Assembly (NCBI GenBank): GCA_041859095.1
Contig: JBHEKY010000028.1
Coordinates: 1-64,000, forward strand
Origin: UBA1422 sp041859095
Lineage (GTDB): Bacteria > Bacillota > Clostridia > Peptostreptococcales > Anaerovoracaceae
Direction: 5' to 3'
DNA: 64,000 nucleotides
Part shown: positions 8,535 to 17,933 of the stretch, one piece after another
Layout: each line of letters starts with the position of its first letter
How positions within the stretch are numbered: the first letter of the stretch is position 1
Notes under the pieces: model-generated
What the model was told of the DNA's origin: nothing
Database searches by the model: none
Seen by the model: the letters and a program-made list of their open reading frames with translations, nothing else
Position numbers and translations under genes: made by a program

Positions 8535-8544
8535 AGTTTCTCCT

Positions 8545-9750
8545 TTACTCCTCTTCCGGATTGAGGTAATCCACAAACTCATCAAAATCATCGAAGTCGC
8601 TTTGGATGAACTCGTACAAGACCGGTTCTTTGAATTCAAATTTTGAGCCGGGAATCAAAATATGTCCCAGGGGACTCTTCAAAATCTTGCTTTCCATGGA
8701 CTGAATATTCTTTAGGGTCGATGCTGACAATATCAGCTGCCCAAAGTCAGTGACAAAATACAGACCGAACACATCATCGCTGAGACGGAATACTTTTTTG
8801 TTGACGTGGTTGTTGTTGGTATTGAAAGATAAAAATAATTTGCCGTTGTCATGGATGGTCACCATTGTGCTGAGGGACAAATCCCAGCTTTTTTCATCGA
8901 ATTCTTCCGGATCTACGATAATCTCGTAAACGGACACATACTCAGGCCGTGCAAGCATCATAGCAGCTTCGGCGGGACTGATGTCCATGGTGGAAATCAA
9001 TTGACAGTCCGTTATCTTTAGGTCTTCCACATGGATACGGCTGACCGCAATGGTATATTTCTTGTCGTTTTCAATCAGTGACTCGCAGAGATAAGACAAG
9101 TCCTCGGTCTCTTCGATGATATTCCTACAAAAGGTGGCGGGAAGCTTATTCGGAACCCAAAGCAACGAGGAGGCTGGATTTTGAACCAGTACGTAGTCGT
9201 CCTGCTTGACCAGAAATCCCGCGCCTTCTTCATCCCGGCCAAAGCAGCGCATGAGATAATAGTTGATTACGTGGTAATCAGATTTTAGCGTCGTGCAGAT
9301 TTTGGCCTGAAGGGAATATTTTTCTGATTTGCTGAGCTTCGGCGGATTGTTCAGGATGAATGCGTACTCGGATTCTTTTTCGGGAAGGGGCAAGGCATGG
9401 GTAATGTTCCAGGCAGCGTATTTGCAGACAAGATACAATGCTTGCTTTTGGGTCAATTCCCTTTTTTTGCCACCCAGGCCACCCATTAGTGCCTGCTCCA
9501 TAATTAGAACTTCCTCTTCGTCTTCGCCCCACACACTACGGTACGTTTCAAAACCAAACTCTTCATCGTCAAAATAAAAAAATTGGTGCAGATTCTCGGC
9601 ATCGGGACAAGATAGAAGGTGCCAGTGAATGTACATAGCCGTAGCGCCCATCAGTCTGGTATCGGTGATGGTAGCTGAGATAAATTGCTTCTCGGCATTC
9701 TCTTTTTCAACGAGTCCACCTGTAATTAGGCGGAGGGTCGGTTTGGCCAT
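8545..9750 (-). CDS. Conserved-looking protein of unknown function
   Basis: This 401-residue soluble protein was not recognised. It starts with MAKPTLRLITGG, is rich in acidic residues, has no membrane segment or signal peptide, and ends in a strongly acidic tail (DFDDFDEFVDYLNPEEE). Its middle contains NPASSLLWVPNKLPATFC, and the C-terminal third is beta-rich. The start at 9750 is supported by AGGAGA nine bases upstream and by a promoter at 9823-9852. A GC-rich six-base-pair hairpin (9769-9785) lies just before the ribosome site. It is the first gene of a two-gene transcript with the aldo/keto reductase, but no shared function can be read from either sequence. Confidence 0.75.
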   Translation of the reverse strand: MAKPTLRLITGGLVEKENAEKQFISATITDTRLMGATAMYIHWHLLSCPDAENLHQFFYFDDEEFGFETYRSVWGEDEEEVLIMEQALMGGLGGKKRELTQKQALYLVCKYAAWNITHALPLPEKESEYAFILNNPPKLSKSEKYSLQAKICTTLKSDYHVINYYLMRCFGRDEEGAGFLVKQDDYVLVQNPASSLLWVPNKLPATFCRNIIEETEDLSYLCESLIENDKKYTIAVSRIHVEDLKITDCQLISTMDISPAEAAMMLARPEYVSVYEIIVDPEEFDEKSWDLSLSTMVTIHDNGKLFLSFNTNNNHVNKKVFRLSDDVFGLYFVTDFGQLILSASTLKNIQSMESKILKSPLGHILIPGSKFEFKEPVLYEFIQSDFDDFDEFVDYLNPEEE

Positions 9751-9822
9751 TGAATTTTCTCCTGTAATAAGGGGAAAAACCCCTTGAAAATACTGATTTT
9801 TTTGCTGTTTCGGTGTAGAATA

Positions 9823-9852
9823 AGTATAACACATGGAAGCGAGGAGAAACAA
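9823..9852 (-). promoter_or_regulatory. Promoter for the leftward two-gene operon
   Basis: On the minus strand TTGTTT and TATACT are 18 bases apart, with a TG extension before the -10. It is about 75 bases upstream of the ATG at 9750 and is divergent from the metK promoter. Confidence 0.5.
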
Positions 9853-9873
9853 GTCGAATCCAGATTGAAAAAC

Positions 9874-9902
9874 TTGCATAGTGCATTAAAAAACTATATA
9901 AT
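9874..9902 (+). promoter_or_regulatory. Promoter for metK
   Basis: TTGCAT, 17 bases, TATAAT: a near-consensus vegetative promoter about 100 bases upstream of metK. It probably drives the whole metK to racemase block, since no other clear promoter is seen in the short gaps. Confidence 0.8.
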
Positions 9903-9939
9903 ATAGCAACGAATTATAAGAAACACCAATGACTACCAG

Positions 9940-9967
9940 ACCTCTTCTTGTACCTGGAAGAGGTTTT
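9940..9967 (+). promoter_or_regulatory. Leader hairpin before metK
   Basis: The arms ACCTCTTC and GAAGAGGT enclose a nine-base loop and are followed by TTTCT. The hairpin lies between the metK promoter and its start codon, so it could act as a weak attenuator. None of the known SAM riboswitch cores is recognisable here. Confidence 0.35.
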
Positions 9968-10001
9968 CTATAAACGTCATTAGCAAGAAAGGAAAAATAA
10001 A

Positions 10002-11138
10002 ATGAAAAAATTGTTTACTTCAGAGTCCGTTACAGAAGGGCATCCTGATAAAATATGCGACCAGATATCCGACGCGATTGTTGATGCCATTTTGGCGCAG
10101 GATCCCAAAGGCCGCGTAGCCGCAGAAACCACAGTGAATACCGGATATGCCATGGTCATGGGAGAAATCACCACAAAGTGCTATGTGGATATTCCCAAAC
10201 TGGTTCGGGAGGTTATTACCGATATCGGCTATACCAAAAGCGACTATGGTTTTGACGGCCATACCTGTGCTGTCATGACCGCCATTGATGAACAATCCCA
10301 GGACATTGCCATGGGTGTTGATCCGGGTGGTGCAGGCGACCAGGGAATTATGTTTGGATTCGCATGTGATGAAACTGAAGAACTGATGCCACTACCCATT
10401 ACCCTGGCACACAAGTTGGCTATGCAGTTGGCTAAAGTCCGCAAAAACAGAAAGCTTAAGTATTTGCGTCCTGACGGAAAAACACAGGTAACGGTAGAAT
10501 ATGACGGAGACAAAATCAAGCGGGTTGATACCGTTCTGATTTCAACCCAACATGATCCCGATGTGGAGATTGAAACCATCCGTGAAGATTTGATTCAGTA
10601 TGTCATTAAACCAATCATTCCCAAGTATCTGCTGGATGATGAAACTAAGATCCTGGTCAATCCCACAGGGCGTTTCGTCGTAGGCGGACCTCACGGGGAC
10701 TCCGGACTTACCGGTCGAAAAATCATCGTGGATACCTATGGTGGATACGGACATCATGGTGGCGGTTGCTTTAGCGGGAAAGATCCCACAAAGGTGGACC
10801 GATCTGCAGCCTATGCAGCACGTCACGCAGCCAAAAATTTGGTATCCGCGGGACTGGCCACAAAATGCGAAATCCAACTGGCTTATGCCATCGGGGTTGC
10901 AGAACCGGTTTCGATTATGGTTGACAGCTTTGGGACAGGCGTTGTATCTGATGAGCAGCTGGCCAAAATCGTGCACAAACATTTTGATCTCCACCCTGCG
11001 GCCATCATCCGTAACCTGCATCTTCGAAGACCCATTTATCGACAGGTTGCCGCCTATGGACATTTCGGCCGGAACGATCTGGACCTGCCATGGGAAAAGA
11101 CCGACATGGTTGAAGTGCTAAAAAAAGAAATCAAGTAA
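10002..11138 (+). CDS. metK: S-adenosylmethionine synthetase
   Basis: MetK makes S-adenosylmethionine from methionine and ATP. At 378 residues it has the usual length. The family signatures are plain: SVTEGHPDKICDQISD near the N-terminus, GAGDQGIMFG in the middle, and GGPHGDSGLTGRKI followed by GGGCFSGKDPTKVDRSAAY in the C-terminal half. AAAGGA lies upstream of the ATG. It leads a rightward series of five genes with short gaps, the next being aspartate kinase 38 bases on. Linking metK to lysC suits methionine and threonine supply from aspartate. Confidence 0.97.
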   Translation: MKKLFTSESVTEGHPDKICDQISDAIVDAILAQDPKGRVAAETTVNTGYAMVMGEITTKCYVDIPKLVREVITDIGYTKSDYGFDGHTCAVMTAIDEQSQDIAMGVDPGGAGDQGIMFGFACDETEELMPLPITLAHKLAMQLAKVRKNRKLKYLRPDGKTQVTVEYDGDKIKRVDTVLISTQHDPDVEIETIREDLIQYVIKPIIPKYLLDDETKILVNPTGRFVVGGPHGDSGLTGRKIIVDTYGGYGHHGGGCFSGKDPTKVDRSAAYAARHAAKNLVSAGLATKCEIQLAYAIGVAEPVSIMVDSFGTGVVSDEQLAKIVHKHFDLHPAAIIRNLHLRRPIYRQVAAYGHFGRNDLDLPWEKTDMVEVLKKEIK

Positions 11139-11176
11139 AACACGAAACAAAACCAAAATAAATCAGAAAGGTTAAA

Positions 11177-12505
11177 TTGGAGAAACGATTGGGTGTTATA
11201 GTAGCTAAATTTGGCGGAACCTCTCTGGCCGACCATATACAGATTGCCAAAGCCGTGGACATTATCAAAGCCGATGACAAAAGGAAATATGTGGTAGTCT
11301 CGGCGCCGGGCAGACGGTTTGACAAGGACAACAAAATCACGGACCTGCTGTATTCCTGTAGAACTCATAAGGAACACAATCTTCCCTATGAGCAGCTGTT
11401 TCAGGCGATTTGCGATCGGTTTGAGTCGATTGAGATGCACTTGGGTGTAGATGTGGGTCTGCGGCAAGAATTGGATGTAATCAAACAGCAACTTGAGAGC
11501 GGGGCTTCTTATGATTACATTGCCAGCCGAGGAGAGTATCTGAACGGAAAACTTATTGCGGCGTATTTGGGTTATGATTTTGTGGATGCCACAAAAATCA
11601 TCAAGTTTGATAAGAATGGTCGCTTTTTGGAAGAAGAAACCGATGAAGCCATTGTCGCAGAGCTTTCCAAGCATCCTCGGGCTGTGATTCCCGGATTTTA
11701 TGGATCCAAACCGGACGGCGAGGTAAAGACCTTTTCCCGTGGTGGCTCCGACGTGACTGGTTCATTGGTTGCACGTGCCATAAATGCTGAAGTATACGAG
11801 AACTGGACCGATGTGTCAGGATTTCTTGTGGCTGACCCTAGAGTCATACCGAATGCAATGCCAATTAACACCATATCATACAAAGAGTTACGGGAGTTGT
11901 CCTATATGGGGGCTTCGGTTCTCCATGAAGATGCTATTTTTCCGGCTCGGGCGTCTAATATTCCCATCAATATCAGAAACACCAACGAACCTGACAACCC
12001 AGGTACCATGATTACTGCGGAGCCTACAGAAGAGGGAATGAACCGTGTCGTTACTGGCATTGCAGGACGCAAAGACTTTGTCGTTATTGCAATCTACAAA
12101 AACCATCTGGCTACCGAACGTGGATTTGTCCGTAAATTGGCGGCCATTCTTGAAGAACACGATATCCCGCTGGAGCATATTCCAAGCGGTATCGATACCC
12201 TGTCTGTGGTAGTCTCCAAAGAAACCATTGACGGCAAACTAGATGAGGTCCTGGAAGAAATACAGGTACAACTTCATCCGGATACCATTGAAGTAGCAGA
12301 ACATATGGCACTGATAGCCACAGTTGGATGTGGCATGTCCTTCCGTCCCGGTGTATCAGCCAGGCTGTTCACAGCGTTGGCAGGTGCCGGGGTCAACATT
12401 CGGATGATCGACCAGGGCTCCAGCGAGATGAACATTATCGTTGGCGTCCACAACAAAGATTTCGAAAAATCCATCCAAGCCATTTACAATGCTTTTTTTG
12501 ACTGA
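11177..12505 (+). CDS. lysC: Aspartate kinase
   Basis: Aspartate kinase catalyses the first step of the aspartate family pathway to lysine, methionine and threonine. The N-terminal VAKFGGTSLAD motif, SRGEYLNGKL, and FSRGGSDVTGSLVA of the kinase domain are clear, and two C-terminal ACT domains (the last from about residue 375, GCGMSFRPGVSARLF) provide amino acid feedback binding. The start is uncertain: a TTG at 11177 has AAAGG five bases upstream, but a second TTG at 11189 has GGAG at good spacing and gives the usual family N-terminus. The form is the monofunctional type. Homoserine dehydrogenase, which uses the product two steps later, lies far off at 55628. Confidence 0.93.
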   Translation: MEKRLGVIVAKFGGTSLADHIQIAKAVDIIKADDKRKYVVVSAPGRRFDKDNKITDLLYSCRTHKEHNLPYEQLFQAICDRFESIEMHLGVDVGLRQELDVIKQQLESGASYDYIASRGEYLNGKLIAAYLGYDFVDATKIIKFDKNGRFLEEETDEAIVAELSKHPRAVIPGFYGSKPDGEVKTFSRGGSDVTGSLVARAINAEVYENWTDVSGFLVADPRVIPNAMPINTISYKELRELSYMGASVLHEDAIFPARASNIPINIRNTNEPDNPGTMITAEPTEEGMNRVVTGIAGRKDFVVIAIYKNHLATERGFVRKLAAILEEHDIPLEHIPSGIDTLSVVVSKETIDGKLDEVLEEIQVQLHPDTIEVAEHMALIATVGCGMSFRPGVSARLFTALAGAGVNIRMIDQGSSEMNIIVGVHNKDFEKSIQAIYNAFFD

Positions 12506-12528
12506 TTCCCGAGGAGGAAGAAACATCT

Positions 12529-14262
12529 ATGAATAAGAGAAAATGCAGGAACAACCTATACAACCCTGTGCCCGTTCAGGATATCCGAGAAATTATCGGT
12601 GTTGCACGGGAAAATCACCCAAGGACCCCGGCGTTTTTGGTCAAGGATATACCGGGTGAACCGTTCCGTCCCATTTCCTTTCAACAATTTGATGAAGACA
12701 TCAACGCCCTGGGCACCGCATTTATGAAGATGGGGCTGAGTGGCAAAAAAATAGCTGTCATCGGCGAGAACAGTTATCCTTGGTTGGTTGCCTATTTTGC
12801 AACCGTCAACGGGACAGGGGTGGTGGTTCCATTAGACCGTGACCTGCAATCTCGGGAAGTGGCTAACCTTGCTAAGATGGCCGAAATCTCCGCCATCGTT
12901 TATGCTGGAAAATTCAATGACACAGTCGATGAAGTCATGGCTGCCGTGCCTGGGATCATCTATGCCATCGATATGTCAGCACAAGAAGACAGGGCAGGGA
13001 GGTTATCTTATGGCAAAATCCTTGAGCTAGGAAAAGAAGAACTGGCAAAGGGAAATAAGGATTTTATCAATGCTAGCATTGACCCCGATGATGTCTGTTC
13101 CATCCTGTTTACATCAGGAACTACCGGAGTAGCCAAGGGCGTCATGCTCTCTCACAACAACATTGCAGCCAATGTGTACAACTTGACAAAGTTTGTCAGA
13201 ATCGCACCGGAAAGCATCGGATTGTCAGTGCTGCCCATGCACCATACCTATGAGATGACCTGCCATATTTTGGCCGGTCTATATCAGGGAGAAACCGTGG
13301 CCATCTGTGAAGGATTGAAGCACATCGCCAAAAATTTGCAGGAAGTCCACGCTAATATTATGCTAAGTGTCCCCTTAATTTTTGAAACCATGCACAAAAA
13401 AATCTGGGCAGGCGCAGAAGCCAAAGGTTCCGCACCCAAAATGCGAACCATGATCAAACTATCTCGCGCCCTAAAATTATACAATCATCCGGATTTGGTC
13501 AAAAAAATCTTCAAACCCATTCATGAGACCACCGGAGGCGGTATTACACAATTGGTGTCCGGAGGTGCCGGCATCAATCCAAAAGTCATCGAAGATTTTG
13601 AAGCCATGGGTCTGCCCATGCTCCAGGGATACGGTATGACAGAAAACGCACCGATTATTGCAGCCAATCGGGACTGCTACAGCAAGGCGGCATCCGTTGG
13701 ACAGCCTTTGCCGCTGACAGAAGTTAAAATATCCAACCCGGATGAAACCGGTGTAGGAGAAATTATTTGCAAGGGACCTTCCGTTATGAAGGGCTATTAC
13801 AAAAATCAAGAAGAGACCGACAAGGTTTTAATTGATGGATGGCTTTACACCGGGGACTACGGCTATTTGGACAATGAAGGTTATCTGTATATTACCGGGC
13901 GCAAGAAGAATGTTATAATTGCCAAGAACGGTAAAAATATTTTCCCGGAAGAATTAGAATCTTACCTGGCTGAAACCGGATATATCTTAGAATCCATCGT
14001 TCACGAAGAGGCTTCCGAAAAGGAAGACGACATCTTGGTCAAGGCCCAGATTTATCCGGATTTCGAAAAAATCCTAACAGACAAAGGTCAGATGGATGAA
14101 GCGCAGCTGCAAGCATTTATCGGCGGTTTGGTGGATCAGATTAATGACAAGTTGCCACTGTACAAACGAATCAAACGTTTTGCAATTCGTCATGAAGAGT
14201 TTGAAAAAACTACAACCCGAAAAATCAAACGACACAGCACAACCAACTATGTACAGCAGTAG
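12529..14262 (+). CDS. AMP-forming acyl-CoA synthetase (first of two)
   Basis: A 577-residue member of the ANL (AMP-binding) family that activates a carboxylic acid to its acyl-CoA through an acyl-adenylate. Seen are the P-loop-like SILFTSGTTGVAKGVMLSHN, the LQGYGMTE motif, and the hinge-lysine region DGWLYTGDYGYLD followed by GRKKNVIIAKNGKNIFPEE. The end is short and rich in basic residues (KTTTRKIKRHS). It most resembles long-chain fatty acyl-CoA synthetases of Clostridia. GGAGG precedes the ATG, 23 bases after lysC. The neighbouring downstream gene is a paralogue. Chain-length preference is not readable. Confidence 0.9.
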   Translation: MNKRKCRNNLYNPVPVQDIREIIGVARENHPRTPAFLVKDIPGEPFRPISFQQFDEDINALGTAFMKMGLSGKKIAVIGENSYPWLVAYFATVNGTGVVVPLDRDLQSREVANLAKMAEISAIVYAGKFNDTVDEVMAAVPGIIYAIDMSAQEDRAGRLSYGKILELGKEELAKGNKDFINASIDPDDVCSILFTSGTTGVAKGVMLSHNNIAANVYNLTKFVRIAPESIGLSVLPMHHTYEMTCHILAGLYQGETVAICEGLKHIAKNLQEVHANIMLSVPLIFETMHKKIWAGAEAKGSAPKMRTMIKLSRALKLYNHPDLVKKIFKPIHETTGGGITQLVSGGAGINPKVIEDFEAMGLPMLQGYGMTENAPIIAANRDCYSKAASVGQPLPLTEVKISNPDETGVGEIICKGPSVMKGYYKNQEETDKVLIDGWLYTGDYGYLDNEGYLYITGRKKNVIIAKNGKNIFPEELESYLAETGYILESIVHEEASEKEDDILVKAQIYPDFEKILTDKGQMDEAQLQAFIGGLVDQINDKLPLYKRIKRFAIRHEEFEKTTTRKIKRHSTTNYVQQ

Positions 14263-14334
14263 AACATTCTGTAGGGCATTCTGTATATCTACCCCGGCGT
14301 GGTGCCTTCGGGACTTGAAAGAGGAGGAATAAGT

Positions 14335-16146
14335 ATGTTAAGGAATGATGAATACCAAATGCGCAAAAAAGAAGATATGGAATTTGCGTTGGAGCTGGCT
14401 GCAACCATCCAAAGCAGCAAAGATCCGGCAGTAAAATACAAAGACAGCAGACCCATCATGGACTTGAAGCATATGCTTGAAACCAGCGCTAGCGAAGAAT
14501 GGTATGCCGGCCATGTGGCGTTTTATCAGAAGATGAAGCCAGGTGCGGAATATGAAACCGTTACTTATCGTCAGACACTGGATGATGTCAATGCCCTGGG
14601 CACCGCGTTGATTAACGCTGGGTTCAAAGGCAAAAAGATTGCTATCATTGGCGAAAACAGTTACTGGTGGGCCGTATCCTACCTGGCTGTGGTGTGTGGA
14701 GTCGGCATTGCTGTCCCGCTTGACAAAGAATTGAGTGCAAAGGACGTGGAGGGACTTGTTGCCCAGGCCGAAGTTGCCTGCGCTATTATCACCGACAAAC
14801 ATGCCAAAACCTTTGAACCCCTCTTGAAGTCCGGCGAAACCAGCCTGAAGATGCTGATTAACATGGACGCAAGCGTCGATACAGCCCTGACACTTTCCTG
14901 GAAAGAGATGGTTGCCAAAGGACGTCGTTTGCTTGAGGAAGGCAACCGGGAATTCCTGGATGCACAGATCATAACCGATGAAATGAGCGTGCTCCTCTTT
15001 ACCTCCGGCACTACCGGATTGTCAAAGGGAGTTATGTTGTCCCAGCGGAATCTGGTGACGGACCTGATGGTGGCACCAACGGTGCTGAAGGTACATGACT
15101 GGGATATTTTCTTCTCCGTACTGCCCATTCACCATACCTACGAGTGCACCTGCGGATTTTTGATGCCCCTATATAAAGGTGCGGCTATCGCTTACTGTGA
15201 AGGGTTGAAGCATATCACAAAGAACCTTGCCGAAGTGCGACCCACCATGTTCCTGGGGGTTCCCCTTATCATGGAAAGCCTTTACAAAAAAATCTGGCAA
15301 AACGTCCGCAAAAAAGGCAAAGAGGATTTGCTCCGCAAGATTATTAAGATAAACAAGCAGACCAAAAAAGTCGGCGTTAATTTAGGAAAGATTTTCTTCA
15401 AGGATATCCTGGCGGTGTTCGGCGGTAGAATGCGGATTATGATTGTGGGTGGCGCTGCCATTAACCCTGAGGTGCTGGAAGGCATTCAGGATTTTGGCAT
15501 TCAAGCACTGCAAGGCTATGGGCTGACAGAGTGTGCCCCCATGGCGGCACTGAATCCTGACACCGCACCGAATGCTCGCTCCGTTGGACGGCCTTTCCCG
15601 GGGATTGAACTAAAAATCGACAACCCGGATGAAGAGGGTACTGGTGAAATCTGCGTCAAAGGCGGAAACGTCATGATGGGGTATTACAACATGCCCGAAG
15701 CAACAGCGGAAGTCATCTATGACGGCTGGCTTCACACAGGGGATTTAGGCCATAAGGACGAAAAGGGATACTACTTTATCACGGGCCGGAAGAAAAACGT
15801 TATTATCACCAAAAACGGCAAAAACGTGTATCCGGAAGAGTTGGAATACTTGCTGAACAAGTCATCCTACATTTTAGAATCTATGGTCTTTTCCGACGAA
15901 TCCGCCGACAATGAGGACACGCTGATTGTGGCTTCCGTCGTGATGGATGAAGAGGAACTGGCTCAGGCATTTGACGGTCCACTCAGCGTTGAAGAACGAA
16001 CCAAGCTGGTTTGGGAAGCGGTTGACAAAATAAACGATGAATCCCCATTCTACCGAAGAATCAAGAGAGTCATCGTAAGAGACGAAGAGCTGGAAAAAAA
16101 CACATCCAAAAAAATCAAACGGTTTGCAGAAGGCAATCGACAATAA
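14335..16146 (+). CDS. AMP-forming acyl-CoA synthetase (second of two)
   Basis: A 603-residue ANL-family acyl-CoA synthetase closely related to the gene just upstream. Both share NALGTA, KKIAIIGENSY, LLFTSGTTGLSKGVMLSQ, LQGYGLTE and the GRKKNVII-KNGKN-PEE block. It differs by a longer N-terminus (about 35 extra residues) and an insertion of basic helices after the KKIW motif. The ATG at 14335 follows GAGGAGG; a GTG 36 bases earlier is less likely. The pair probably arose by tandem duplication and may activate different acids, for example a long-chain and a branched or aromatic one. No thioesterase or transporter accompanies them. Confidence 0.9.
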   Translation: MLRNDEYQMRKKEDMEFALELAATIQSSKDPAVKYKDSRPIMDLKHMLETSASEEWYAGHVAFYQKMKPGAEYETVTYRQTLDDVNALGTALINAGFKGKKIAIIGENSYWWAVSYLAVVCGVGIAVPLDKELSAKDVEGLVAQAEVACAIITDKHAKTFEPLLKSGETSLKMLINMDASVDTALTLSWKEMVAKGRRLLEEGNREFLDAQIITDEMSVLLFTSGTTGLSKGVMLSQRNLVTDLMVAPTVLKVHDWDIFFSVLPIHHTYECTCGFLMPLYKGAAIAYCEGLKHITKNLAEVRPTMFLGVPLIMESLYKKIWQNVRKKGKEDLLRKIIKINKQTKKVGVNLGKIFFKDILAVFGGRMRIMIVGGAAINPEVLEGIQDFGIQALQGYGLTECAPMAALNPDTAPNARSVGRPFPGIELKIDNPDEEGTGEICVKGGNVMMGYYNMPEATAEVIYDGWLHTGDLGHKDEKGYYFITGRKKNVIITKNGKNVYPEELEYLLNKSSYILESMVFSDESADNEDTLIVASVVMDEEELAQAFDGPLSVEERTKLVWEAVDKINDESPFYRRIKRVIVRDEELEKNTSKKIKRFAEGNRQ

Positions 16147-16209
16147 CATCCGCCCGCGCAATTCCGAAACACACATTAAGTAGCTGTATCAAAAAAATGG
16201 AGGCTAGAC

Positions 16210-17289
16210 ATGTACCCCAGAGTAGAAATCAACCTAAAAAAACTGCGAAGCAATATTGACCAGATGGTGTCTCGTTGTAGTAGTCAGGGCATCGATTTGG
16301 CCGGTGTCATCAAAGGATGCACCGGAATCCCGCAATGCGCCAAGCAGTTCGAAGAAGGTGGATGCAAATTCATCGCATCTTCCAGATTGGAACAATTGCA
16401 AGACGCCAAAGACTTTGGCGTCAAGTTGCCGCTGATGCTGATTAGAATTCCTATGCTCAGCGAAGTGACGGAAGTCATTAAGCTGACAGACATCAGCCTG
16501 AATAGTGAAGAAGTAGTATTGAAGGCCTTAAATGATGAAGCCATCATACAGGGCAAGGTTCATCAGGTGCTCTTAATGGCGGATCTGGGCGACCTTCGGG
16601 AAGGTTTCTGGAACAAAGAAGAACTGCTGAATGTTGCAGTTAAGGTTGAAAACCAAATGGATGGACTGAAGCTGGTCGGAATCGGCACGAATCTTGGTTG
16701 CTACGGATCCATCAATGCCACGCCCGAAAAGCTACAGGAACTTGTTGAGCTGGCTGAGTTGATTGAAAAAAGAATCGGTCGAACCCTCCAATACATTTCC
16801 GGTGGCGCGACCACATCCCTACCAAGAGTCTTGGAAGGAAACATGCCTAAGCGGGTCAATTTGCTTCGAGTAGGTGAAGGGATTTTGCTGGCCAAAGACC
16901 TAAAAGATTTATGGGGTTTGGACATGAGTTTCATGTATCAAGATGTGTTTGTTTTGAAGGCAGAGGTGATTGAGGTCAAAGATAAGCCTAGCCATCCGGT
17001 GGGCGAAATTATGTTTGACGCCTTTGGATTCAAACAGGAATACACAGACCGTGGGATTCGGCGAAGGGCTCTTTTGGCACTGGGCAAAGTTGATTACGCT
17101 TTTCCCGACATGATTTACCCAAGGGACAAGGGCATTGAAATTCTTGGTGCATCCAGCGACCACACGATTGTGGATATTCAGGATGCAGAACGGGATTTTA
17201 AAGTAGGCGACATCATGACCTTTGACCTATGCTATGCCACCATTGTTTATGTGACCAACTGCAGAAACGTGAAACAAGTGTTTGTATAA
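16210..17289 (+). CDS. Alanine/ornithine racemase family PLP enzyme
   Basis: A 359-residue fold type III PLP enzyme of the alanine/ornithine racemase family. The PLP lysine is in GVIKGCTG (about residue 39), the phosphate-binding region in GGATTSLPRV, and the C-terminal domain carries RRRALLALGKVDY. Family members include the ornithine racemase of amino-acid-fermenting clostridia, which feeds D-ornithine into the oxidative branch of ornithine breakdown. Whether this copy acts on ornithine, alanine or another amino acid is not evident. It follows the acyl-CoA synthetase pair by 63 bases and is the last gene of the metK block. No ornithine aminomutase gene is in the window. Confidence 0.82.
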   Translation: MYPRVEINLKKLRSNIDQMVSRCSSQGIDLAGVIKGCTGIPQCAKQFEEGGCKFIASSRLEQLQDAKDFGVKLPLMLIRIPMLSEVTEVIKLTDISLNSEEVVLKALNDEAIIQGKVHQVLLMADLGDLREGFWNKEELLNVAVKVENQMDGLKLVGIGTNLGCYGSINATPEKLQELVELAELIEKRIGRTLQYISGGATTSLPRVLEGNMPKRVNLLRVGEGILLAKDLKDLWGLDMSFMYQDVFVLKAEVIEVKDKPSHPVGEIMFDAFGFKQEYTDRGIRRRALLALGKVDYAFPDMIYPRDKGIEILGASSDHTIVDIQDAERDFKVGDIMTFDLCYATIVYVTNCRNVKQVFV

Positions 17290-17353
17290 GATATTATTAT
17301 AAACGGATTGGTAGCCAGATCCATAAAAGGATTTGTATGTAGGTTGACCGGTT

Positions 17354-17382
17354 TTGACAAAAGCAGGTTTATCCTTTATAAT
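17354..17382 (+). promoter_or_regulatory. Consensus promoter for greA-lysS
   Basis: TTGACA and TATAAT are exactly 17 bases apart, about 57 bases upstream of the greA start. This is the best vegetative promoter in the window. Confidence 0.87.
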
Positions 17383-17438
17383 ATGCCAATATCATCTAGG
17401 GTTTGCCGGTTGGCGCAGCCCCAAAAAAGGAGAAGAAA

Positions 17439-17912
17439 ATGTCTGAAGAAGTACTATTAACCAAAGAGGGCTACGAGAAAGTAGTTGCCGAATACGACGA
17501 ACTGGTATCCGTAAAACGTTCTGAAGTGGCAGCCAGAATCAAAGAAGCCCGTGAATTTGGAGACATATCCGAAAACGCAGAGTATGATGCAGCCAAAAAT
17601 GAGCAAGCGGAGCTGGAAGAACGGATTATGAAGCTCGAAAATATGATGCGCAAAGCCAAAATTATCGAGGAAGGCAAAACCAACCGCGGGAAAGTGAACA
17701 TTGGGAACAAAGTCACCGTCAAAGACCTCAAAACCAAAAAGACGGAGGATTATATTATTGTCGGCACAACGGAAGCAGATCCATTTGAAGGAAAAATTTC
17801 CAACGAGTCCAAAGTAGGCGAAGCTTTACTGGGCGCCAAAGTGGGCGACAAAATCGAAGTTGAAGTGCCGGCTGGCAAAATCAAGTACGAGATTATTAGT
17901 ATTAACAAATAG
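17439..17912 (+). CDS. greA: Transcription elongation factor GreA
   Basis: GreA rescues backtracked RNA polymerase by stimulating transcript cleavage. The 157-residue length is normal. The N-terminal coiled coil carries the conserved LTKEGYEKVVAEYDEL and the acidic tip with DISENAEYDAAKNEQ. The C-terminal FKBP-like domain begins around residue 80 and shows VGTTEADPFEGKISNESK and GKIKYEIISI. The ATG at 17439 follows GGAG at correct spacing; the frame extends further upstream without a better site. It is followed 21 bases later by lysS, the usual greA-lysS arrangement of Bacillota. Confidence 0.96.
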   Translation: MSEEVLLTKEGYEKVVAEYDELVSVKRSEVAARIKEAREFGDISENAEYDAAKNEQAELEERIMKLENMMRKAKIIEEGKTNRGKVNIGNKVTVKDLKTKKTEDYIIVGTTEADPFEGKISNESKVGEALLGAKVGDKIEVEVPAGKIKYEIISINK

Positions 17913-17933
17913 GAAATATAGTGAGGTAAGGAA

